A stretch of DNA of 64,000 nt from Lutjanus erythropterus. Its lineage: Eukaryota > Chordata > Actinopteri > Lutjaniformes > Lutjanidae. The position numbers and the translations under genes were made by a program. Positions within the stretch are counted from its first letter, which is position 1, and every line of letters starts with the position of its first letter. Under the pieces are notes generated by a model. That model was given only the letters and a program-made list of their open reading frames with translations, ran no database searches and was not told the origin of the DNA. Positions 34,313 to 46,985 of this stretch are shown piece by piece. Where the stretch lies: assembly GCA_020091685.1 (NCBI GenBank), contig CM034600.1, positions 8,569,837 through 8,633,836 on the forward strand, read 5' to 3'.

Positions 34313-37300
34313 AAAACTCAACTTAACTTTGACATTGTAAACTAGGCTTGAGGCAGATGACTCAAAAGGTCATTTTTTAGTAAATATTTCTGTTTTCCTT
34401 TTGGTTTTTGAAAAATGATTGGGTTATTTCTAGCAAAGTGCATAAACCTGGCTGGCAACCTACCTACCTACACAGCAGACCAGCAGAGGCCAACACACAA
34501 GGCAGCTGTCATGGAGATTGTTTATCCAAAACAGTAATAAAATTTGGATTCAAGGGTCATGTTGTTGGTGACATTGGTAAAAAAGAGAACAGCAGTATGT
34601 GAGTTCTGCAGCTCAGTGACACCAACACCACAACATCCAACTTCACTTCACAACTGTCACTACAAAACCCACAAAGAAAAGAATGTGAATGTGTCACTGT
34701 TAGGTTAGGTTTTAAATGTACAGATGTACACACCTACCACAATGGTTGGACACTTCAAACTGGAGAGCGCAAGCCTTCTGAAAAACACACCTCTCAGACA
34801 GAAAGGACACTTCATATGGAAACAGCTCTTTAGAAACTTGAGCTGTCTTTCTAGCAACACAAGCCCGGCTTTTAGCTGCGAAGGTTCAAGTAGCAGCCGA
34901 GTGATTTTGAACTCAAATAGTGACACTCTGAATGGCTCGTATGAGTCACGGTGACATTTTCTGTGAGTTGGATTCACGTGAAAAAGATACAATATCTGTT
35001 AGGATGCAATAACCCTCAGCCTGCCTTGCTACTATGATGCAGCTTGATTCAGCCCACGCAGGCTGAAATTATGAAGCATCTCTGTTTTAACAGCATACCC
35101 ATATATTAAAAAAGTCGAGTAATGGCCCGTACAGTGTGGGGGAAATTGCCAAGAACAGGCCCTTAAGTTCGGCGGCACTAAGAGTAATCAAGTTCCCGAG
35201 CAATCTTCATTACACAGAGAGCACTCAGCTTTATTGAGATTCAGGGAGAGGGAGGTTGCAAGCGTACAGAAAGGATTTATTGATTGCACTTAATGCAATA
35301 AGCATGCAGGATCCAACTCAACAATTTCATTAGATTTTTCTTTACAGCCATGCCGTGGGGGCTTGGCAAGGGAGGAGGACCTGGCAACTTCTGCAGGACA
35401 ATCTTTGAGCAAGGGCGATAAGACAAGAGACACACACCCACTACGATGGCCTTAAAAAGGTACGACACTAATTTTATAGTATATGGCTTTGAGCGGAGCT
35501 TTCAAAAGTCTGAGGAAATAATCCTGAGGGTGTCACTGGGGTTATCACCGATTGGGCATTAGAATTTTAATAGCCTGTGCTACAAACTCAGGGCGCAGAG
35601 TTTGAAAGACATGGGCCTTTACCAAGCAGAAAGTGTCTGGCAAAATGTCCTACTGAGTTGCATTGCAGGAAAGGTAGGATCAACTGTTTTTGGAGCTATA
35701 GCCAATTAAAGTCAGGATATCATGGTTCCTACTGCACTGATTTTGACCTTTCATTTTTAATCCGTCTCTTACGAGTCTCCCAAATTAATGAAATCTCTCA
35801 ATAGAAAGGGTTTTTTGAGTGACAGAGGTTACCATGGCTATAGTCGTTCACACAACCTTTCCAGATATGACTAAGTAGAGCAATTCCAAGTACTTCTTTA
35901 AATTTGGTAAAATTTAACAGATCAGGGCTGCCAAAATAACTCTCAACGATCTCCCAATTCAGTATTATCAATGATGATACTTGAGTGCCGACTCAATGTG
36001 TATTGTAATTCTTAAGTATTGCTATTCTACAAGTATTGTGATCGCTTTTTTAAAGTTAGACCATGTAAAAAAAATTCCTTTGCAACAGAGCAGGTGAAAT
36101 ATATGGCTGAACATATGAGCAGACATAAACCTAAGTAAAATGGATCTGTATTACGATAATCACAATGATAATTTCCGTTAGCGCTTTAAAGGGAATTCCC
36201 CTTAAACATTAGTGTCAAGCTAACAGGATGAGCACCAATTCTTTATATATTAAAAAAATGCTTCAGAAATCGTAAAAGTAAGAATTACAAAACTTAAGAG
36301 AATCAACTTTTTCTCCCACCTTTACTCTCAAAAGTGCTCAATAAAAGTCTTTTCTACAATAGATCTCCAACAGACTGTAAGAAAATGTAAAGACAATGTC
36401 ATCATCTTCCATCTGCAGAAAGACACACATCGGTTTGTCCTTGATGACATGATCCACTTGATGAAAGAGGAGACGGGTTCAAGGGCTCTGCTGAAACTTA
36501 CAATGTTAGCTGAAAAAAAAGACATTCTTGGCGCAGTCATACAAAGCTGCTGGCATGGCTGCTTGAGTTGCATTTTCCTTCTTTTTCTCATTTAAATCAT
36601 CTCTCTTCTCATTCAAGGCCAGCTTGCTCTCTGCCCTCTTCAGAGCGAGAGAAAAGAGGATAAATAAACAGATCTGTTGGAGAGGGTGTGAGGAGGAACA
36701 AGCCCAGGTCTGTGGGCTGCTGCTGACAGTCAGCCATGTGTTCCAGCTGTTTGGTCGTCCTCCTCTCCACCCCCAACGTGAACCACTAGCCAGACGGCCC
36801 CCACTGACACTTCTGTCAACTCTTCTTCCAACCCTCCCTCACCTCACTGACTCCATTCACCACCCCCCACCCACAGTCCCTGCTAGCCCCCTCACTGACC
36901 CTTTACTTATTGGGTCAGGGTAATAAATACTGTGTGCTGCTCTCCAGAGGCGTGTTGACTTCAATTCACCCCCTGACACCTGTGCAAAGACTGAGGATGA
37001 GCGTGATGCTGCTGTTGAAACAGTTGAGACTTGAGCAAATGAAGAACAATGGCCTGACAGGGAGATAAAGTACAGTCAATCACTTTTTGACTCTTTTTGG
37101 AAAGGATCTGTGGAGGTCTCCTCGTGAGTGATTTCAAGTTTCAAGGTCTATTTCTGAGTCATGTGGGGTTTGTGGAATTAAGAGTGCTTCCAAAAAGCCA
37201 GTGGCAAAGGGGTAATACATTTTTTTATGGCGTCATTATTCAAGGGGCTTTAAGATCTTGTCTTTGACTTTCAAATTCAGGAAGTCAGAATTCCAAACAG

Positions 37301-37620
37301 TTGTTGGGCCTTTTTCTCCATGTACACTGTAATTAAATTAGGCTTACAACAGAGGCTCATAGAGGGCTTTGCTGGGAGTTCTTCCTTCAGACTGAACAAC
37401 AAAGACATTCATCAAGTGGAAAGTTTTTTATTGGGTCCGGAAACATCTGCACCTTCATCCACAAGAGAAGCAAACTTCTCTGTATGTTAAGCCATGACTA
37501 GACCTGAATTTAAAGAGGCCACTTCACCCTCATTTGAGTATGTCAAAATATAAATATTGGTTAGACAACCCTTCCTAAGTCCCGCCCGTTTTGGAACTTC
37601 AGTCAGATTTCTCCATTTAC
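34313..37620. other. Non-coding stretch with candidate conserved block at 35010-35270
   Basis: No gene is recognised. The block 35010-35270 is repeat-free, compositionally balanced and contains words such as GAGTAATGGCCCGTACAGTG and AGAGTAATCAAGTTCCCGAG. It resembles a conserved regulatory element more than its AT-rich surroundings. A 99-codon frame at 36624-36923 is Pro/Leu-rich from C-rich sequence and has no domain. Copies of known repeats were not seen. Confidence 0.4.
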
Positions 37621-38000
37621 TGTACTTATGTAGCTCTATGCTATGTACTAGACTCATCTATGTTGAAAAGAAATTTTTGAATTTAAAAAAAATATTGCTG
37701 GGACACCTGTAAAAGCAACAGTTCTATCTTTCTCAGTTCTATCTAAAAAGTCCAATATTAAGTTAGTTAATGTCAGAGTGAAACAATAGATAACTAGCTA
37801 GCTAATGTAGTACATCATTAGCCAACTGATTAACAAGTGTTTTGCACTGTAGCAAAACTCTAGTTAAGCTAGCCTACATCTATCATCAGCTAGCTAGTTA
37901 CATCTAGCAAAATGCTAGCTCATTATCTAGCTTGTTAGCTAGCATTTTTGCTAACATGATGTACCTTAAGATGTGACTACATGTCGCTTCCAACATCCCA
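37621..38000. repeat. GCTAGC-rich dispersed repeat, copy 2
   Basis: It shares its left part with 22080-22405 (CTATGTACTAGACT, GTTGAAAAGAA, CCTGTAAAAGC). It continues into a dense series of TAGCTAGCTAATG, CAAAATGCTAGCTC and TTGTTAGCTAGCATTTTTGC words and ends near CTTAAGATGTGACTAC. The body contains several GCTAGC palindromes in both senses, so it could fold extensively. Superfamily unknown. Confidence 0.65.
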
Positions 38001-39748
38001 TCTTAAAAATTTGGTTCTCTTTTTAACGTAGACGCATAACATAGACACTGCATACTTGGATGAACTCTGCATTAAAAGGACCAGAGAAAAAACAATATAG
38101 GGTGTCTGTGCACAGAGACACATACTGATGAAGTTCACGCTGAACCTTCTCGTTTGTGCCAGGATTCATCTTCATTCACAGCAGCTGATTTATGAAACCT
38201 TCTGACAAGGCACGGGCCACAATGAAGAGGCAAACGCTGACCAGACCATGGTCAGCAACTCTTAAGAATCCTGCATCAGCCACTTGCGTATGAAGCATTA
38301 AATCATTTGAATCAAACATTTACGCATTAAACTTCAAACACTACAGCATTGAAATAATGTCTTTTAAAGTCTTTTTTAAATTTCATGGCGCTTAATGCAA
38401 AGGAAGGTCATGTAATATTCATTCTAGCCCTCGTCTTGGGTCATCCTTCATTTACTCCTGTGGTTTCACTGCAGAGGCTGTGCACTTAGCTGTTCTCGTA
38501 TTCATCAGCCTTGATTGGGCTGCCAGGAGCATATTGACCCGTACTTGACACTCTCTAAAGACGTATGTGCTGAGTAAAATGAATGGACGGATGGTGTGTT
38601 GGTATAACTGAGACTCAATTCACTTGGACACTAAGCACACACACTGAGGGTTTGTTCTCTTCCCTCCCTGGTTATTGCAGTAACAATTTTTTCTGAGTTA
38701 AGGTGGAGTTATGAATCGGCTTCCCATCATGTCACAGTAGACCTGGCTTATCGCACAGCAGGTGTGAAGCCTTTTGATGTTTTGGGGTCAGCGCTCTGAT
38801 ATGTTATCATTTACAATCCGCTGCCTTATTTGTGTTGCAGAGGGGACGGATTGTTACCATGGTGGAGGATCTACAAAGTAAAAGCTTTGCAGAGGCACTG
38901 GAGTGAAACATGTCAATCTTGCATATTTAATGAGGCACTTGGAGTATTAATGACACGCAGAAGATGACTTTGCAAAATCAGAGTTTAATGTTTGAACTGA
39001 AAAAAAGAGAAACCGATTGCGACTGCTGTTCTGAGGGAATGTTTGTGCTCCCGATTGGGCTGATAAACGGATTGTGAGTAAATCAAGAAATGCTCATGAC
39101 TTCCAAGCACCAGGATAGAGAGCGCTTAGTTGAAAGTTTGCCTGCAGACAGCCAGCTGTTGCCTTGCTTTAAGGAACTGAACCCTGAACTTGAGCTAACT
39201 TTGATAATAGAGTAATTAAATATAACACAGGACTGATGCATGTTACATAAAAATACAGACAGATGCCAAGACACATGAAAGAAATAGGATACCCAGCCCT
39301 TCCTCTCCTTAAACAGTGCATGCTATTCAACTCCAAACAATAAACTAAAGCACAGCTTAGCCTACATAGCAGATAAGACAAGCTCACAGTAACAGTGCGG
39401 CCAGAACAATGTACTTCATTTTATTTAGCCTAAGTGGATGCAGCACAATGTATCAGGATTCAATCCAATCTGGCAATTTACTTTGAGAAATCAGCTCAGC
39501 TTGCTTGATTTATGAATTACTCGAGACTACAGTGTTAAACACAAAAAACATGATCAGTGCATTAAGCCAAAATGAGTGCATTGATTAATGAAAATTACTT
39601 GTTTCATTAAGCAATTTGGCTGCTTTTGGCTATGTCTAATCCAATTAAATACTTGCATTAAGCCTATAGCAGCAGCTTCTGGTCTATTGAAAACCAATAA
39701 GTATAACATATAGGATGTAAATGTAGCAATGAATAGGTTTCATTGCAA
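38001..39748. other. Non-coding stretch, no gene seen
   Basis: The sequence is repeat-free with conserved-element-like blocks at 38390-38530 and 38860-39060 (for example CTTGCATATTTAATGAGGCA). No coding sequence or RNA gene is visible. Short minus-strand frames at 39083-39387 are domainless. Confidence 0.45.
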
Positions 39749-40424
39749 CTGGAAAGTTCACCCCACAATCAAAAATACATACTTTCCTCTTACCTGTAGT
39801 ACCATTTATCAGTCTAGGTTTTGGTGAGAGTTGCAGAGTTTTGGAGATATCAGCCGCAGAGGTGTCCGCCTTCTCTCCATATAATGAAAATGAATGGCAC
39901 TCAGCTTGTGGTGCTCAAAGTGCCAAAAAAAAATACAACTGAAAAACTAAGCTGCAGTGTCTCTTTCCAGAAATCATGACCCGGCTGCTCAAGATAATCC
40001 ACACACCTTGATGTGAGCAGTTTCATATTTTGGCCCGAATTATGCCCAAGAAACCAAATCACTGTGCATCTACTCATGGAAGAGAGGCGTATTATTTTTA
40101 TTATTATTAACATTAAATTAAGTAAAAAAACATATCACCCCAATAATATCGGCCGACCAGAATATCAGCCTACCCATTAAGACACCAGTTCCTGTATGAA
40201 ACTGCTCACAACAAGGTCTGTGAATTATCTTGAGTGACCAGGTCATGATTTCTAGAAAAGAGACATTGCTGTTGAGTTTTTTAAATCTTTTTTTGAGCAG
40301 CACAAGGTGAGCGCCATATCTCCGAAACTCAGCAACTCACGTCTAAACTATCTAGTTGGATAAATAGTACTACAGGTAAGAAGAAAAATATGTATTTTTA
40401 ATTTGGGATGAGCTGTCCCTTTAA
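39749..40424. mobile_element. Long-armed fold-back MITE
   Basis: The left arm begins GGAAAGTTCACCCCACAATC and includes TACATACTTTCCTCTTACCTG, CAGAGTTTTGGAGATATCAG and TCCAGAAATCATGACCCGG. The right arm, read on the minus strand, begins TTTAAAGGGACAGCTCATCC and repeats these words in order. The arms are complementary over roughly 240-290 bp each, around a centre at about 40035-40195. I know this as a frequent teleost fold-back family. A piece of the TATCGG family (AATATCGGCCGACCAGAAT, near 40143-40162) lies in the centre. The splice-donor-like CTTACCTG words are part of the element. Confidence 0.85.
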
Positions 40425-40577
40425 ATGTAAAACAAGTAGCTAACTGTTACTACCTACTGTAATATAGCCTTGAAATGAAAAACAAAAACCTGCATCTTGA
40501 AAAGCAATGTTATGTTTATACTGTACTGCACAATACTGTACAGAAGTGCACTGACTGTTTCTTCTCTCACTCACTCC

Positions 40578-40603
40578 CTCTCTCTCTCTCTCTCTCTCTC
40601 TCT
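40578..40603. repeat. (CT)n microsatellite
   Basis: A short CT tract of 26 bases. Confidence 0.9.
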
Positions 40604-40701
40604 GACACTAGATGATGGGATATAAAACAAATGGAATTCCTGCAACATGCCGTCTGCCTCCATGATGTATCTTATTTACAGTCTCTAATTTATTCATTCT
40701 G

Positions 40702-40727
40702 GTGTGTGTGTGTGTGTGTGTGTGTGT
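40702..40727. repeat. (GT)n microsatellite
   Basis: An uninterrupted 26-base GT tract. Confidence 0.93.
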
Positions 40728-41489
40728 CTGTAAAATAGAACTGACAGAGAGACCTGACAAAAAAACGGATCCCACATTGAGCCTTTTTCCAAACCTGCAA
40801 TGTGACAGATTTATGAGCGTTAGCAGGTTGACAGCGTTAATTCTGAAAGTGGGGAAATGTCAGGATCTCACAGGTGACATTACAGCAGAGTTCACCTTTT
40901 CATTTCACGGTCATTTCACTGGCAAAGTGTGACAGCTATGACTCAGCGTGTTTCTGCTTTACAGGTAGACCTGAAAAGTTCCTTCAAGCTCAAACTGCCT
41001 CATGCTCTGACTGCACTTGGCGATGCATGACACCTTCATTATCACATTAAACACATGAGGGAAAATACCAGACCAGCCTATTTTGACATTGCAATCATTC
41101 AATAATTATTAATATAGTCCACTCTCTGAATGGGAAACTTTCCGTCTTATTAAATCTACTGAGTCAAGTGCACCGAGAACAGAATTAGTACAAAAACTGA
41201 AAAATTAAAACATCAAGTCTGATTCTAATGGGCACCTTTGTTCCATCACATCCCTGTCTCTTTCTTTACGTTGTTTCCTGTATTTTTACACTGTCAAATG
41301 TCAAATAAAAAATTAAAAAGAAAGGCCATCAAATAGCATGTTGCCTGGATGTATAACAATGTGACAATAAATGGTTATCTTCAGAGTGTATGTCAACAAA
41401 AACACAATTGCTTTACATATGATATAAAGGCACTGAGAAAGTTAAAGAAACACAATAAAATACTTGATTTATGAGGCCACTGCCAGTAA
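40728..41489. other. Non-coding stretch, no gene seen
   Basis: AT-rich, with no recognisable gene or repeat. Short A-rich words occur around 41305-41320. Confidence 0.55.
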
Positions 41490-41655
41490 AACCATTTTTA
41501 GTTACTAAAAAAAATCTGATATTGATATATAAGAAAAAGGATCAAATACAAATGCTACTTATAAAACAAAAAACAAATAAATAAAAATGATATAGCCATG
41601 ATAGGATATCAAGCCAATTATATCGGCCAACTGATATATCTGTCTGGTTCTAAAT
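41490..41655. mobile_element. Remnant of TATCGGCCGATAT-family MITE
   Basis: The right end, 'CCAATTATATCGGCCAACTG' followed by ATATATCTGTCTGGTTC, is the family terminus seen in the copies at 8055 and 46986. 'TTTTTAGTTACTAAAAAAAA' followed by TCTGATATTGATAT marks the other side. Most of the interior is missing or decayed. Confidence 0.5.
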
Positions 41656-42596
41656 AGAACTGAACAAGATGAGGTCAAAGCCAACAACTGTAATATATAG
41701 CTGGTTCATATATGGTCCATGTGCTTCACTGTGGCCAAATTGTTTTTTTTTAAAAAGTCAGTGGCAGTGTCTATAATGTGAATTTCTGGATATTAAATAT
41801 TCATCTGCAATTTTTTCTAGTGGTCTCTCTCATATTTGTTCTTCAAGTGCACTGCAGTAGCAGATCAAGAAATGTTGAGTTTGAGTCCAGAAATGCTCCA
41901 AATGCAGTTGCAAAAGCAAAACTTTCCACTCATCTTAAGATGTTTGATTTGAAATAGAATTTATGAGGAAGCAGAAGCACAAGTTCCTGTAAAAGCACCC
42001 TGAGGACATAATTGAGGACTATCTGCACTTTGCTGTAAAAGCCTCCCGAGGACGTAATTGAGGACAGTACGTGCCTGTCCATTTTGAAAGAGCATCGTCC
42101 AGTAGGTAACGCTCCAATGACCACTTTTGCGATTTGCTTTGCTGCAGTCCAGCCAAAATGAATAAGAGGGATCCAATCTTGTTACCAGAAAAAAATGGTT
42201 AAAAGACATTTTATCTCTATGCAGAAGAAACAAGTCAAAATACAAAAAATGTGTGCATTTGTGAGCAAACTGATGGGAACCTACCATAAGTTTTTCTGTT
42301 CAGCCTGTGATGCCTGTTGCTGTCGCTGCAGTGGTTCTGCCACTAACCACTTATTATCACGTGTGTGTGTGTATGTGTTTTATGTGTGTGTCCGACCTGT
42401 GGTTCCCACAGACTTCCAGTCTCAGGGACTACCTGACCTGAGGGCCCCAATCCTCCCCACCCTCCCCGCCACTTCAAGGCTGTCACCTTTGACCTCTGGC
42501 AGTGAGAACTTGCATGGCTCTGTGATCTTGCTTCTCTCTCTCCTCTTTTTTCCCTACCTTCCGCTCTTTTGCACATACTTTCTCTGCTGGGTGTAC

Positions 42597-42623
42597 GTGT
42601 GTGTGTGTGTGTGTGTGCGTGTG
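42597..42623. repeat. (GT)n microsatellite
   Basis: A 27-base GT tract with one GC interruption near the right end. Confidence 0.9.
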
Positions 42624-42892
42624 AAGGGACAAACTTTCCCAAATCCTTCAGATAAAGGCTCTAATTGCTGGGACAGATTCATATCGAGCCGGCTGGTAAT
42701 GGTTTGTTGAGAACAGACTGGGAAAACATCTAAAACACTCCGATCAACTGGTTTCTCTGTTTTATTTATCTTCTTTATAAAACATTTACACCCATCAGTC
42801 ACTGTAGTATATGTAGTGTTATGTGAAGTCACGTGACCAACCCAAATTGGGTCAAGTTGGGATGCTAGACTAGTATACCTCCTTCATGGATC

Positions 42893-42918
42893 CACACACA
42901 CACACACACACACACACA
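42893..42918. repeat. (CA)n microsatellite
   Basis: A 26-base CA tract. Confidence 0.92.
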
Positions 42919-43329
42919 ATCTGCTATGCATTATTCAGAATACATCTCATCCCCTTATACACACACAGCGCAGAGTGTCTCAGAGCAGTACTGAGCCTCT
43001 TGGAAACTCAATGAGATAAGAGGGTTCATCAAACAAAGACTTTCCCAGTCAGACAGAGGCCTAATTGAAATTGGGGTCAGATTGGGAGGCTTGTGTGGCA
43101 TTAGCTGCAGGCTCTCCCCAATACTTCACTTCTCACTTTCTTGGGTTGACTAAATAAAAAATCTCAAACTTTACCTTCAAGTAACTAACAGTTCTTGTTA
43201 ATTACTGAGATCAGCAAAACCTTGTTCCCATACACAGCATTTTGGGATTTCGTGAATAGCCCTACACATTTTTATCATCCAAATGCTGGCTACTGTGCTT
43301 TTATTAAGCACAGGCAGGAATTTGAACCA

Positions 43330-43500
43330 TTACCATGGCAACAGTGATGGCAGCTTATACAAAAGTCACATTTCCAATGCATGGTACAGCTTCACTCGAC
43401 TCTGCTTGTCTTATTTTGACTTTCCATTATGGACAGTACTTTTTTGGTATTTCATGGTTCCAAGTGAGCTGAGCGGATACTAAAAAGCAGTGTGCAGATC
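43330..43500. mobile_element. Fragment of teleost MITE (GCATGGTAC...CGACTC family)
   Basis: The ordered words TACCATGGCAACAGTGATGG, GCATGGTACAGCTTCACTCG, TTGACTTTCCATTATGGACAG and GGTTCCAAGTGAGCTGAGCG match a common fish miniature element whose consensus contains a CATGGTACCAGCTCGACTCG type end. Only one half is recognisable. Ends are approximate. Confidence 0.6.
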
Positions 43501-46500
43501 AAGATCAAGAACGCCATCCTTTCGTATCCTCTGGTGCACAGTGAAGCTGTCAAGCTGGCAGTAAATGCACAGTGTACCTTATAGTTTGTCAGTTAAGGCT
43601 GCAGCTCATCAAGACCAAAGTAAAGCTGCGTGTGCTGTTGTTGTTTCCCAACTGCTGTAATAGCGTCACTATAAGGAACAGCTAAGGAGTTGATCCAACA
43701 TAATAATGCAAAAAAAGCATTTAATTTGGTGTTGTCTGATCCTTTCGGTGCACTACTAATGTATTGTCTAATTGAAAAACAAACCAGTACACATTGATAT
43801 TTTCCTCTATTTCAGGAAAGACTATTTTAATTTTCCCATGGGGCTGTGCAATCTCAATTTAAAGTTATCAAAAATTAATCTCGCACTCATGAGAGAACGT
43901 GTTTGTCATTACAGTGCAGCTCAGTGAAGAACAAGTCTGCATTAGTATCTGCTGCAGAGACTTTAGCCTGCGGGAAGGAACTTCAGACTGTGAAAACACG
44001 CTGAGTTTACACAGAAACAACAAAAGACCCAACAGAGGAAACGTGAGTGAACTTGCAGTGGCAGCGTATGCCTCACCGTCGACCTGCTGGAATATCTCAC
44101 TGATGAATCAGGCTGATTTCTACTGTCCTGTATGTGTCAGTGCTATTATTGTGTGCTTGTGTATGTGTAGCCGTGCCAGTAAGCTCGCCAATATGAGTTC
44201 CCGGTAACATGACAGGAATCAATCAGAGGGCCAAAAAAGCAGCCTTAAATCATGATGCAATTGCATGGTCGCATTTCTTAATATGACATCTGTCATTCTG
44301 ATGGTGGCATTGGTTCTGCATTTGTATTGCAGCGAATGACATTGACCTTCGCCTACAGTAATGAATCACAGCAAAGCTGAGAGGTCTTATTGAATGTGTC
44401 GACAAAAAAGCCTGCCCGCCGGCTCTCAGCGGGAAACAGAGTGAAGGAGGGAGGAGTGGAATGAGAAAGGATCCCATTGTTGCAAAGGAACTCAGAGTGC
44501 AGCAGCACCCTGACACAGGTATTCTGCTAAATAAGGCCAGCATTGTACCGAGAAAGCATGCATACTGGCACAAAAAATGACAAGGGGAGGGGGGACTTCA
44601 GACACCTGTTTGGATTCTGACCTTGGTATGGTCCTCAAATGACTGACATCCTGGCTTTTGCATATTTGTGGACAGTTCATACTCGGATTTTGAAGACAAT
44701 GATTCAGGGAGATATAGCTGGCCAGGTTTGAACTTCTCTCTCAGACTCTCCACTTTCATTCATCAGGCAAATACTTCAACCAAGTGCAGCTTTATGAATG
44801 CCTTTGAGGAGAGATTGCCTGAATGTGAGCATCATTTTCCCCATTTCTATAATTCAATGTGCTGAGACTACAGAATTCTTACAGAGAGATTAGGGATCCA
44901 GCCAGGAGGAGGCTATGATGGCAGCTTCTGGCCTTCTTACACCACTTTCTAACACACAGCACGCAAGCAAACTCAAGCAGTTGGAGGGTGAAAAATTGTC
45001 CAGATATACTAAGACTGATGTCACTTGTGATTTCTCCCTCTACAGATGAGTAAGTTAAAAGTTATTTATTCAGGAATAATGTAATTTTCTTAAGTGTGCC
45101 ATGTTTCTACATAGATGTGGGACAGTTTACTTGCTTGTAACTCCCAAAAGCACCCCCTTTTTTCTTCCAAACCTCATCCTTTTTGAGAATATCTCAATGA
45201 AAAGGGTACTATACAATGTGCCGCTGATCAACCCCCTACAGTAGTCTCTTGTTGTCCATGTTGACTGCTTTGATGAGGGGAAACGGGAAAATAAAGAAAA
45301 ATAGAATGGAGGTGAAACAACTGAGTGAAACTTTGCCAAAAAGAAACCAGGGCAAATGTTTTTTTCAAACTAGCAGCATGTTTTTAGCCTGTTTGCTGAC
45401 ACAGATTACAACATCCTCATTGTAAAAAGAATGAAAGAATCTGACGGTCGCTCTTTCGCCTTGCCTCCAGATACAAAGCAGTTTAAGCACTGGAGTTTAC
45501 CACATCAGGAATCAAAATTGATTATAGTTGTTTTGTTGTAGTTATAGTTGAAGACATTCAAAATGTTGCACTTCTTTGTACACACAAAAGGTGACAGAAA
45601 TAGTCAAGAATTACTATATACAATATCCAACACCCTGATCACTTTTTTTTTGGATTGACTGCTAAAACATTTTGTGGCTCTTGGCACTTCAAACACAAGA
45701 TTACAAGATACAAGATTACAAGACTGAGTGGAGGGAGGTCTCAGGATAAGTTGTCCCATTCTCCCCAGGGGTCACAGAGAGACTGCTTCCTGCATTTCCA
45801 AGTCCCAAAGAAATCAAACAAAACTAACACTTTCATTGTGAATTTTACGACAGGCACGTAAGAACTTCTGAAAAGGCACGTTTGACAGCAAAGGGCTCCC
45901 AAAGGAACAGTTTGAAGCTGCTCCCTGCCTCCACTGCCCAGGTCACCACAGCATTTCCATTAATGCATTCCATTCTACCCCGTTGTCCCCCCAGTACCAG
46001 GCAAATGGAGATACAGTGGCATTGATTCATTTATTGTGGGCCCAATGTGCTTTTCTCTGGCTCCTCAGCAAGCGGTGGCTGTGATCTAATTACCAGTGGA
46101 GAGATGAAGTCGTCTCCCCAAGCATAGCTGACGGGACCATTCTTCTTCTGAATAGAAAAGAAGTCTGATGCTCACATCAAGTCAACTCCTCATCACCGAG
46201 GAGCTCAAACTAATGCAAGAGCGCATTAGTTACAGAGAAGCCCAGGGACCATCGACTGAGCAGCCTAAACGATGAGGCTGCATTGATCTCCATCAGTGCT
46301 GGAGAAAAGCATCCACTGGATTGCTGCAGTCTCCTCTCCTCTAGAGATGAAAGTCACACTCACATAGTTAAAGGAAAACAAAGAACCCTTGTTGAAAGAC
46401 CTCCCATCAAATCTCCCCCATCAATTGAACTTTTCCCGCGAAAACCAACATTATTGAATTTTCACAAGATTGCCTATTGATGTCTTCCAGAACTCGAATG

Positions 46501-46985
46501 GAGAGGGATAGCCTCTGGCTAGGCAAGTGCTAAAGGTCAAACATGCCTCACATGTCAATGAGACAGTAACAAGGCTTACTATAGACAAACCCTGGCCAAG
46601 TCCATGTCACACAAAACACTTCACCGCCACTGGGGCCGCATTCCTCCGGCTTGTCCCCCAACAGACAAGTGCGTTCACCTTAGGAAACGGCTTGACCTGC
46701 TCAAGCCAGAGTCTGCGGTCGCAAAGTGCTTTGTCTTTGCCTCTTTTACAACCAGGACAGGACCACACACACTCTGTGGCCATGACCAGCGCTGGTATTG
46801 TTCACATGGTTGCTAAGGTGCCTTTGAAACAGTGGTAGGAAGGACTGAAGATGGCCGCAGTTGTCTAATGAATAGCCTCTGTTAGGCCTGCCATTGCTGA
46901 TGATAATAGCTTTGTACTGGCTGCATGTTTATAGGGAACACAGGCTTGTTTTAAGTTAAAGGCTAATTCTCGCACATGTACTTAA
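43501..46985. other. Non-coding stretch with candidate conserved block at 44210-44400
   Basis: No gene is recognised over about 3.5 kb. The block 44210-44400 contains long balanced words (CATGATGCAATTGCATGGTC, TAATATGACATCTGTCATTC) including a near-palindromic ATGCAATTGCAT and TGACATCTGTCA, both protein-binding-like. Another repeat-free block is 46020-46180. The tandem words ACAAGATTACAAGA at 45697-45722 are a small local duplication. The 102- and 107-codon frames at 43899-44573 have no domain. Confidence 0.4.

Larger units (their letters stand above)
41656..43329. other. Non-coding stretch with two microsatellites
   Basis: No gene is recognised. (GT)n lies at 42597-42623 and (CA)n at 42893-42918. 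A near-duplicated pair sits at 41990-42064: CTGTAAAAGCACCCTGAGGA then CATAATTGAGGA is followed 60 bases later by CTGTAAAAGCCTCCCGAGGA then CGTAATTGAGGA. It is a local tandem duplication. A 171-codon frame at 42195-42710 runs across a TG-rich patch and the GT tract and has no domain. Confidence 0.55.

Noticed and set aside
39790-40385. CTTACCTG words resembling minus-strand splice donors
   Set aside because: They occur symmetrically in both arms of a fold-back MITE and belong to that family.
42195-42710. 171-codon plus-strand frame with a Cys-rich stretch
   Set aside because: The Cys-rich part is random and the rest runs through TG-rich sequence and a GT microsatellite. No zinc-finger spacing is present.
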